From: JAFGTX01 sp942492225
GTDB taxonomy: Bacteria; Bacillota; Clostridia; Peptostreptococcales; Acidaminobacteraceae
Direction of reading: 5' to 3'
DNA: 25,231 nucleotides
Assembly (NCBI GenBank): GCA_942492225.1
Contig: CALODS010000021.1
Span: forward strand, 1-25,231
The notes under the pieces were generated by a model. It searched no databases and was not told where the DNA came from. It worked only from the letters and a program-made list of their open reading frames with translations. Position numbers and translations under genes: made by a program. Shown piece by piece: positions 1 to 6,668 of this stretch (its first letter is position 1; each line of letters starts with the position of its first letter).

Positions 1-709
1 GCGTTGGTATAATAGGACCATTGACCATATTTCTTACATGATGCATACCTGGTGCATGAACAATGTGTTCTTCAAAAGCATCTTGTATGACTTTTCTGGT
101 TGGTTCTACATTGAGCATATCAATTTTAGGATACACATTTTCTACAATGTACAATAGATCTCTTTTACCAGCTTCTTCAAATATCTCAATTATCTCATCG
201 TGATTATCAATATTCCCTGCATAAATAATAGGAACGTCTAATTCTAAACCAATCACAACTTCAGCATTATATAATGCCGTATCTCTTTCTCCGTGGTCAA
301 CACCACCAGCTATAAGAATAATATTTGGTTTCACTTCTTTCATTTTTTTTATATCCATGCGACGAAGACGTCCCGCTGTCACTAAATGGATATTAGCGCC
401 TGCGCCAAGCGCAGCTTCCTTTGCTGCTTTGGCAGTCATATCATAAACAAGTCCATGAACTGTCATTTTAAGGCCACCAGCGGCACTACTTGTAGCGATT
501 AGTTCATTGTATTCAACTTTATCTACGCCCAAATTAAGAGCTAAACTTTCTATTGCCTTAGTAAGCCCAATAGTTACATCATCTTCTTTTACAGTTGTTG
601 GTGATTGGCCTTGTCCAACAAATTTAGGATCTGTCGTATTTAAATCACTAAAGGCATTTACAACGGTTGTTGTACTTCCTATCTCAGCTACTAAAATATC
701 AAATTTCAT
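1..709 (-). CDS. GlmL/MutL-like protein of the ornithine operon (3' end outside window)
   Basis: The frame reads from ATG at 709 to the window edge without a stop, giving 236 residues of a protein that is usually about 460 long. It begins MKFDILVAEIGSTTT, a phosphate-1-type loop of the ASKHA (actin/Hsp70-like) ATPase fold, and contains HAPGMHHVRNMVNGP, typical of the GlmL/MutL family found beside glutamate mutase and ornithine aminomutase genes. The start has an ideal AGGAGG seven bases upstream. It is the last visible gene of the ord-ortA-ortB-oraS-oraE operon. The biochemical role of this family is not settled. Its position next to a B12 aminomutase suggests cofactor handling or enzyme reactivation, which is inference. 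Family assignment is firm, function is not. Confidence 0.85.
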   Translation of the reverse strand, partial: MKFDILVAEIGSTTTVVNAFSDLNTTDPKFVGQGQSPTTVKEDDVTIGLTKAIESLALNLGVDKVEYNELIATSSAAGGLKMTVHGLVYDMTAKAAKEAALGAGANIHLVTAGRLRRMDIKKMKEVKPNIILIAGGVDHGERDTALYNAEVVIGLELDVPIIYAGNIDNHDEIIEIFEEAGKRDLLYIVENVYPKIDMLNVEPTRKVIQDAFEEHIVHAPGMHHVRNMVNGPIIPT

Positions 710-789
710 TCTGCATCCTCCTACTTCATATAATATCTGTCATTGTATAGACTCCTCTATACAAAGAGACTGCATTTATAAGTGCTTTA

Positions 790-843
790 CTTTTTCGCTC
801 TCTTTGATCAATGACACATCATAAATCAAAGAGAGCGAAAAAG
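790..843. repeat. 19-bp perfect inverted repeat between oraE and the GlmL-like gene
   Basis: The arms 790-808 and 825-843 are exact reverse complements (core CGCTCTCTTTGAT) around a 16-base loop. In the operon transcript this forms a very stable hairpin between the oraE stop and the start of the next gene. No U-tract follows it on either strand, so it does not look like an intrinsic terminator. An mRNA-stability or processing element is more likely. Confidence 0.8.
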
Positions 844-864
844 CTTATTAAAAGCTTTTCCGCT
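835..864. repeat. 12-bp inverted repeat overlapping the larger hairpin
   Basis: The arms 835-846 and 853-864 pair with one mismatch (AAAAGCTT core) around a 6-base loop. Bases 835-843 are shared with one arm of the 790-843 hairpin, so the two structures exclude each other. In the minus-strand transcript this smaller hairpin is made first, immediately after the oraE stop. Confidence 0.6.
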
Positions 865-876
865 ATGATTAGGTAA

Positions 877-3084
877 TTAGTTACCTGCTTTTTCTTCCAT
901 TCTCTTAACGAAGAATGTTGCAACATTAACACCATGGTCATGTTTACTAAATCCTGCGTCCATACCATTTTTAACTGCGATTTCTGGTGTAACTTGCGTA
1001 CCACCAGCACAGATAATTACTTTATCTCTGATACCTTTTTCTACTGCATATTCATGAAGTCTTTTCATGTTTTTGTAGTGAACATCATCATGAGAAATAA
1101 TTGTAGAAGCAAGAATAACGTTTGCGTTATGCTCAATAGCTGCATCTACTAATTTTTCAACTGGTACTGATGTTCCTAAGTACTCAACTTCCATACCGTA
1201 TTTTTCAATACCGCCATGCTTGATGTCAATTACTTCTCTAAGACCAACTGAATGCTCATCTTGTCCTACTGTTGCAGCAACAATTTTAATGTTGTGCTTT
1301 TCGTTAAGTGCTCTAATTTCATCATCTGTCATAACTTCTGGCTCTGGCGGAATTTCAAGTGTTGCTAAGTCGATTGAGAAATCAACGACACCTTTCACTT
1401 GAATTCTAGTACCTTCAGTTGGATGCATTACTTCTGAGTGAATTACTTCAACTTCTTTAAGATTCATGCCCTTAGCGAACTCGATTGCTGCATACTCAGC
1501 AGTTCTTCTTTCAGTTGGTAAGAATAATTCAACAGTTACAACGCCATCAGCTAACCATTGTACTTCTGGCTTGATTTTAGTTGTCGATCTGTATTCTTCA
1601 GTTTCGTCTAATCTTGTATTTACATTATCAACGTCATCTAACTCGTCAATAAAAATAATTTTTTCTGGATTTTCAAATGTACAGCCACCAATCAATGAAG
1701 AAGGATTCGCAACTGCAGTTTCATCATATTGAGCAATATTATTATTACCATAGTGAGCTGTTACTGGCGCCATGTAATCTGCATCTCTTTCGAATACAGC
1801 ACCTGCACCTACACCACCAGCGATTTGACGTCCAATACCGTCGCCATTTCTTTCTGGGTACATACCTGAGTCAACAAAGAATCCTTTTTCAACCGCTTCA
1901 AAGTATCCGCCAGCTTCAAGAATCTCTTCCATGTAAAGGATAGCTCTTTCTTTAATTTCTCTAGCATTTTCTCTAAGTGGACCATCTTTTTTAAGTTCAA
2001 CCATTTGAGAAATAGAGTCAAGACCAACTAAAGTTTGCTTAGCTGTATCACATGCTTCGATGTTGTACATATGCCAAGGAACATTTCTACCTTCATCTGG
2101 TGTGATTGTTGATTGAATATCAGCACTTGTTAATTTAGAAATAACCATGTTAAGTACATGAGTTACAGTTGCTTCTCTAGAAGAAGACGTAACATATTTA
2201 GTGTTCATTTGTGCTCTCATCTTGTACTCAGTGAAGATGTCTCTTAACGCTACTGCGTAAGGTAGGTCTAATTGTGTACAAGGTGCTGGCGCTGATGTTG
2301 GAGGTACTGTTGAAAGACAAATATTTGATTTCTTCATCCCAACTTTTGCAGAGAAAATTGCATTAATACCATGTTGAACCATAAGTTCAGGCATTACTTT
2401 CCATGCTTCTCTTGCAGTTGCGTTTGCATTATGCGCACCATCAATTTGTGCAATATCGGCCCAAGTCATAATCGCTTTAGACTCAGCAGCATCGATGAAT
2501 GATCTAACCATGTTAACGTTTCTATATAGAACGTTGTATTGAGGATCCTGATGCGCACCGTTAACGCCTTCTTCAGCGAACATTACAGCAACGTCTGGTC
2601 CTGCAACACCTGATACATATGAATGGTAGTTAATTGGTCTACCCACTTCATCTTCGATCATGTCACAAGCTTTTCTATGTGCTCTAACTTGCTTACGCGT
2701 GATAGGAATACCACCAATACCTTGTGGTGAACCTTCGATAAGTCCGTCAAAGTGAGATTGTCCAGCAGTTCTAATAACCATGATATGGTCAGCACCATGC
2801 CAAGCAGTCATTCTCATTCTTCTAATATCATCTTCAAAACGTCCAGAAGCAATTTCTGTCGTGATTGAGTTATGTGGTTGCGGGTCGATATCTCCAAAGT
2901 ATTTGTTACATGGAATACCTACAGAGTGTGTTAAGTTGTCAGAACAGTCATTGAAAGTAAAAGGTCCAATTTGTTGGTTTTCTTTCTTCTCTCTCCAAAC
3001 CCATCCTCTTCTTCTTGGGCGGTAGTTTTCTAAATCTTCAAGAACCGCTCTTACGTCTATTTTTTTGTCTAGTTCTAATTTCAT
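877..3084 (-). CDS. oraE: D-ornithine 4,5-aminomutase, large (E) subunit
   Basis: OraE is the coenzyme-B12 and PLP-dependent large subunit that, with OraS, converts D-ornithine to 2,4-diaminopentanoate in oxidative ornithine fermentation. The 735 residues match the family length. An N-terminal PLP-binding barrel domain is followed by a C-terminal B12-binding Rossmann domain. That domain carries the base-off motif DEHSVG (residues 609-614, cobalt ligand H611), then DIKHGG, whose K622 corresponds to the PLP-imine lysine known as K629 in the Clostridium sticklandii enzyme, and later CAGG near residue 693. All key residues are present. The start overlaps the oraS stop by one base (TAATG), so the two subunits are translationally coupled. 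Confidence 0.97.
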   Translation of the reverse strand: MKLELDKKIDVRAVLEDLENYRPRRRGWVWREKKENQQIGPFTFNDCSDNLTHSVGIPCNKYFGDIDPQPHNSITTEIASGRFEDDIRRMRMTAWHGADHIMVIRTAGQSHFDGLIEGSPQGIGGIPITRKQVRAHRKACDMIEDEVGRPINYHSYVSGVAGPDVAVMFAEEGVNGAHQDPQYNVLYRNVNMVRSFIDAAESKAIMTWADIAQIDGAHNANATAREAWKVMPELMVQHGINAIFSAKVGMKKSNICLSTVPPTSAPAPCTQLDLPYAVALRDIFTEYKMRAQMNTKYVTSSSREATVTHVLNMVISKLTSADIQSTITPDEGRNVPWHMYNIEACDTAKQTLVGLDSISQMVELKKDGPLRENAREIKERAILYMEEILEAGGYFEAVEKGFFVDSGMYPERNGDGIGRQIAGGVGAGAVFERDADYMAPVTAHYGNNNIAQYDETAVANPSSLIGGCTFENPEKIIFIDELDDVDNVNTRLDETEEYRSTTKIKPEVQWLADGVVTVELFLPTERRTAEYAAIEFAKGMNLKEVEVIHSEVMHPTEGTRIQVKGVVDFSIDLATLEIPPEPEVMTDDEIRALNEKHNIKIVAATVGQDEHSVGLREVIDIKHGGIEKYGMEVEYLGTSVPVEKLVDAAIEHNANVILASTIISHDDVHYKNMKRLHEYAVEKGIRDKVIICAGGTQVTPEIAVKNGMDAGFSKHDHGVNVATFFVKRMEEKAGN

Positions 3085-3461
3085 TATGCCTTACCTCCCT
3101 TGAAGATTGCTACAGCGTCATCCCAGTGCTTGCCTTCGATTAATTCTAGACCCGCTTCTCTTACTGTAATGTTTTTTTCTTTCGAGATTCTGTAAACGAT
3201 GTGGCCAACACCTTTACTCATTAAACCTCTGTCAATTGCACCTTCAACAAGTGGCTTCGCTTCTAAACTAGAGAAACCCATTCTTAATAATACTGAACGT
3301 TCAACCGATGGTGAAGTATGAGTTTTTGCTAAGTCTAGTAATGGATCTACGATTTTTTCAGCTAATTCCCAAAATTTTGTTTTTAATTCTTCATCCGAAA
3401 GTGCTTCAAGATGCTTTCTTCTCGTTAGAAAATCATCTTCTCTTTTTAAATAACCTTTCAT
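3084..3461 (-). CDS. oraS: D-ornithine 4,5-aminomutase, small (S) subunit
   Basis: OraS is the small partner of OraE, needed for the active heterotetrameric aminomutase. The 125-residue length is close to the ~121 of characterised OraS. The protein is soluble and mostly helical, with no signal peptide or membrane segment. It starts MKGYLKREDDFLTRRKHLEAL and contains the FSSLEAKPLVEGAIDRGLMSKGVGHIVYRI-type region typical of the family. An AGGGA-type ribosome binding site precedes the ATG. It lies 15 bases after ortB and overlaps oraE by one base, giving the canonical ortB-oraS-oraE order. Identification rests on sequence character and this conserved context. Confidence 0.95.
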   Translation of the reverse strand: MKGYLKREDDFLTRRKHLEALSDEELKTKFWELAEKIVDPLLDLAKTHTSPSVERSVLLRMGFSSLEAKPLVEGAIDRGLMSKGVGHIVYRISKEKNITVREAGLELIEGKHWDDAVAIFKGGKA

Positions 3462-3476
3462 TATATCCCTCCAACC

Positions 3477-4895
3477 TTATTTTTCACTTAACTCTTTAAG
3501 TGTTGTTGACACAAACTCTTTAGATGTTTTCGTTTCTTCTACAAGGAACGCAATATCATTTTCTGAACAATCAGTTGTTCCTATTTGATTAACAGCATTT
3601 TTGATTAAAGATTTTCTGATTTTTACCATATCTAAATCTACGGCTTTAATTAAATTTGGATGTTCAGGAAGAATGATTGTCTCTCCTGGAACTTCTTCTT
3701 GAGGATTACCAAACTTGATATCAATCCCATTATCTCTTGCAAATGATAATTGTGGTTGAACGTGTTTACCAGCGCCAGTGTACTCAGTTTCTTGAACAAC
3801 GATAATTTGATCCTCATCCATTTCTTTTGCAATACTAAAAGCAGCTACTAAAGATGTATTTCCAGCTGGTCCTCTTTCGAGTCCTTCGATTTGTGCAAGG
3901 GTTTCAGTCATGTAGAAAACTTCGCCTTGTGACACTGTTACATAACGATCCATATATCTTAGTGGTCTAGCAGCAGATCTAGGAACATCTGATCGATCTG
4001 GCCATGTAGTAAATGGAATACCAAATCCTGTATGTCCTGTTGTAAATGATTTTTTGTTGAATTGTGTATCACTTGCCATGTGTAATCCTGAAAGGTTTAC
4101 TGAAGCAGCAACAATTTTTGTGCTATCAGCACCAGCTTTTTTAAGACCACGCGCAGTACCAGTAAGGTTACCACCACCTGCATTTGTACAAACAACAACA
4201 TCTGGGTCTTTACCAACTCTTTCTCTCATTTGAATTGCAAGTTCATATCCTAATGTTTCAACACCTGCAATACCAAATGGTGTATATAATGATGCATTGA
4301 AATATCCTGTATCTTCTAACATTAATAAGAAAGAGTAAAATAATTCAGGTCCAACTGTTAACTGAACAACTTCTGCACCATATGCTTCACATTTTCTCGC
4401 TTTTTCAACGATTTCTGGTTGTCCTTTATGTGTACTATCGTAACATTCTTGAACAATGATACATTTAAGACCATGCATCGCTGCTTGAGAGGCTACCGCC
4501 GCACCGTAGTTACCACTTGTTGCAGCAATAACGCCCTTGTAACCTAATTTTTTTGCATGGAATACTGCATTTGCAGCTCTTCTAGCCTTAAAACTACCTG
4601 ACGGATTACTTCCTTCATCCTTCAAGAATATTCTTGCACCTTTACCAGGAGCAGAACATTTTCTCGCAAGTGCTGTCAAATTTTTCAATTCATATATTGG
4701 TGTATTACCAACACCTGTTTCACCTTGAATTTTTTGCATTTCTTCCAAAGTGTAACCTGTTTCTTTCATCATCTTTTCGAAATCAAAAGCAATACTACCT
4801 GATTCAAATATTGAATAATCAATACCGATGGCTTTTTTCATGATTTCGTTTTTTCTACCCATTACGGTTTCGTAAGTCATATTACTCAACGTCAT
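3477..4895 (-). CDS. ortB: 2-amino-4-oxopentanoate thiolase, beta (PLP) subunit
   Basis: OrtB is the catalytic PLP subunit of 2-amino-4-ketopentanoate thiolase, which with OrtA splits 2-amino-4-oxopentanoate with CoA into acetyl-CoA and alanine. The protein is a fold-type II (threonine-synthase-like) PLP enzyme. The PLP lysine lies in NPSGSFKARRAA near residue 103, and a glycine-rich phosphate loop (NAGGGNLTG) lies in the middle. The start is uncertain: GTG 4898, ATG 4895, TTG 4889 and ATG 4880 are all in frame. GGAGG is too close to 4895 and best spaced for TTG 4889. Any of the first three overlaps the end of ortA, consistent with coupled translation of the two subunits. Confidence 0.95.
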   Translation of the reverse strand: MTLSNMTYETVMGRKNEIMKKAIGIDYSIFESGSIAFDFEKMMKETGYTLEEMQKIQGETGVGNTPIYELKNLTALARKCSAPGKGARIFLKDEGSNPSGSFKARRAANAVFHAKKLGYKGVIAATSGNYGAAVASQAAMHGLKCIIVQECYDSTHKGQPEIVEKARKCEAYGAEVVQLTVGPELFYSFLLMLEDTGYFNASLYTPFGIAGVETLGYELAIQMRERVGKDPDVVVCTNAGGGNLTGTARGLKKAGADSTKIVAASVNLSGLHMASDTQFNKKSFTTGHTGFGIPFTTWPDRSDVPRSAARPLRYMDRYVTVSQGEVFYMTETLAQIEGLERGPAGNTSLVAAFSIAKEMDEDQIIVVQETEYTGAGKHVQPQLSFARDNGIDIKFGNPQEEVPGETIILPEHPNLIKAVDLDMVKIRKSLIKNAVNQIGTTDCSENDIAFLVEETKTSKEFVSTTLKELSEK

Positions 4896-5190
4896 CACCT
4901 CCGAAAAGAATTTCTCTTAACTGTTTTCCTATTTGTAATAGTTCAGGAATATGATTTCCGAAAGAATGCGCATAAGTTGGAGCGATTTCTACTAATGTCC
5001 CTGTAACTGTTCTACCTGTAATTGTCTTAATTGTCAGTTCATCGCCTTTGTTTGCATCTGTTTCAGCGTAACCTTTTACCCACATTTCTAATGGTACTTT
5101 TTTAGTATCATCAGGAACTTGTGGCGCTCTTTGTTCTGGTGTAAGAACAATATTATGTACCATTACCCAGTCGCCTTTTTTTGCTTTCAT
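4882..5190 (-). CDS. ortA: 2-amino-4-oxopentanoate thiolase, alpha subunit
   Basis: OrtA is the small non-PLP subunit of the thiolase that cleaves 2-amino-4-oxopentanoate. The 102 residues match the family size of about 100. It begins MKAKKGDWVMVHNIVLTPEQRAP and has a small beta-rich body with TGTLVEIAPTYAHSFGNHIPEL, a conserved OrtA region. GAGAGG lies eight bases before the ATG. Its 3' end overlaps ortB. Upstream it is separated from ord by an 82-base gap containing a strong hairpin, so expression of ord and of ortAB could be uncoupled. There is no membrane segment, so it acts in the cytoplasm. Confidence 0.95.
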   Translation of the reverse strand: MKAKKGDWVMVHNIVLTPEQRAPQVPDDTKKVPLEMWVKGYAETDANKGDELTIKTITGRTVTGTLVEIAPTYAHSFGNHIPELLQIGKQLREILFGGDDVE

Positions 5191-5216
5191 CTCGTTACCT
5201 CTCTCTATTATAAGAA

Positions 5217-5257
5217 TATGTTAAGTCCAATAGCATATGCCATTGGAACTTAACATA
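5217..5257. repeat. Inverted repeat between ord and ortA
   Basis: TATGTTAAGTCCAAT at 5217-5231 pairs with ATTGGAACTTAACATA at 5242-5257, with one bulged base and a 10-base loop. No U-run follows in the direction of transcription, so it is not a typical intrinsic terminator. It would form a stable hairpin in the operon mRNA just before the ortA ribosome binding site. Confidence 0.7.
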
Positions 5258-5272
5258 GTTTTATTCTAAAAT

Positions 5273-6327
5273 TTATCTTTCGATTAATTCTCTTACATCA
5301 CCCATCATAGCTCTAGGAACTGGAAGATCAATCATTGTTTTAAGACCAGCTCTTGAGTTGATTACGTGAGGAATCATATTAACACACATTGCGATTGTTC
5401 CAAGACCACCTTCAACTTCTGGTGTAATCGCCATGTTCACTTCTGGAGTTCCTTTAATAGTGATATAATCACCAGTGTTTTGTCCAACCATTTCTGGTTC
5501 GATTTGTTGTGGATGAATCATGTCAATCTTAACAACACCATCTACATACCCTTGACCAGTCATATTTACACCAGCAACAGCGCCAGCTGCAGCAAATCCA
5601 TAAGGAGATTTTCTGTCTACATCTGTTACGATTGGCTTCATTTGTTGCTCGAACTTATCTACTTTCCAACCAATTGCATCTGTAATCATATTTACTGATT
5701 CTACAAAACCAACATGTCCAGCTAGTGTACCTTCTGCAACACCTTTGTTGAATGTTTCAACAGCGATACCAACACCTTGTTCTTCCATTACAGCTGGTCC
5801 AAATGGCGATAATGAGTTAACTCTCTTCGCTTCAATAGACTCAACATCCACCATACAACCTGTTAATGTCACTACTAATAAGTCCATGATAAGTCCTGGG
5901 TTGATACCTGATCCTAAGATTGTAACACCATTTTCTTTTGCTATTCTATCTAATTCAGCTGCTAATTCTGGCTGTTGCGCTTGTGGGTAAGCCATTTCTT
6001 CTGCAGTAGAAATAACATTTACTTTTTGCTCTAAACAGTACTTTAATCTTGGGAATGCTGCTTTAGTATAAGAATCCGTTGCAGTAAGAACGACATCTAC
6101 ATTTCCATCTTTAACTACTTCTTCAATATTCGAATTGATGATTACTTCTGGCTTGTCGCCTTGAGGTATTCCTAAGTAATCATACATATTCTTTCCTACT
6201 CTATTTTCATTTCTATCACAAACACCTGCCTAACAATACCAACACCTTTCTTGTTAGCTAGCATTTCTTGCCATTCTTTTTACCCATTGTATCCGAATCC
6301 CCAAATAGCTACTTTTACATTTTCCAT
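5273..6327 (-). CDS. ord: 2,4-diaminopentanoate dehydrogenase, 5' end frameshifted as sequenced
   Basis: Ord oxidatively deaminates 2,4-diaminopentanoate to 2-amino-4-oxopentanoate with NAD(P)+. An uninterrupted frame from 6187 to 5273 gives the C-terminal 304 residues, with the DapB/Ord-like substrate domain. The true start is ATG 6327, after GGAGG, and reads MENVKVAIWGFG, the beginning of the Rossmann GxGxxG fold. It then meets a stop. The expected N-terminus continues in shifting frames (ATG GGT AAA..., ATG CTA GCT AAC AAG..., GVCDRNENRVGKNMYDY). This implies about three 1-base insertions at roughly 6267-6294 and a 5-base insertion near 6227-6231. Removing eight bases gives 348 residues, the normal size. 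It may be a local sequence error or a real mutation. If real, NAD(P) binding would be lost. Confidence 0.9.
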
Positions 6328-6436
6328 AATTGTTGACCTCCAAATATCATTTTTATTGTTATGTAGTCTTTCTTGACCACACTAAAAATACGTCAAACCT
6401 CTGCTTGCCGCATTATTTATCATCGTCTAAATATAT

Positions 6437-6452
6437 TGCAAGTTGAATGCCA
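6437..6452 (-). promoter_or_regulatory. Sigma-54 (-24/-12) promoter of the ornithine operon
   Basis: The minus strand reads TGGCATTCAACTTGCA, matching the sigma-54 consensus TGGCAYRNNNNYTGCW with one mismatch and exactly ten bases between the invariant GG and GC. Transcription would start near 6426, about 100 bases before the ord ATG. The neighbouring gene encodes a sigma-54 activator, which makes this the likely sole promoter of ord-ortAB-oraSE. The rest of the 341-base gap 6328-6668 shows no gene, no cobalamin riboswitch and no convincing sigma-A promoter. Confidence 0.85.
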
Positions 6453-6611
6453 ACTTTCTATTGTAAGTCAATTTTCGTACAAATTTATAAACTTTTCATT
6501 ATACGGACATCAATAAAACCCTTTATTATCAATGATTTTAGACCTTTTATCATTCTTTCGTTATCTTTTTAACTTGCAAGAGTGTTATGTCATACTCTCC
6601 AAATTTCTTTA

Positions 6612-6667
6612 TCAAAAACGACAAAAGCAAAATATTTTGCACTAAACATGCAAAATATTTTGCTTTT
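6612..6667 (-). terminator. Terminator-like hairpin after the sigma-54 activator gene
   Basis: Together the two palindromes and their flanks form an 18-bp perfect inverted repeat (6623-6640 with 6650-6667, 9-base loop) that begins directly after the activator stop codon. On the minus strand it ends in TTTT, then GTCG and TTTTT. The stem is AT-rich and the U-run is interrupted, so termination may be partial. Confidence 0.5.
6627..6663. promoter_or_regulatory. Paired palindromes, probable activator binding sites (UAS)
   Basis: GCAAAATATTTTGC occurs twice (6627-6640 and 6650-6663). Each copy is a perfect 14-bp palindrome, and the centres are 23 bp apart, about two helical turns. They lie about 208 and 231 bp upstream of the predicted sigma-54 start. 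From memory, RocR sites in Bacillus subtilis are TGCAAAA/TTTTGCA-type palindromes, so these fit a RocR-like UAS. Binding is inferred. Confidence 0.65.
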
Positions 6668-6668
6668 A

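Noticed and set aside
790..843. Intrinsic terminator after oraE
   Set aside because: The stem is strong, but no T-run follows on either strand, so it is described as an inverted repeat instead.
6328..6436. Cobalamin riboswitch before the B12-dependent aminomutase operon
   Set aside because: I looked for the conserved B12-box type sequence in the ~100-base leader and saw none. The leader is also too short.
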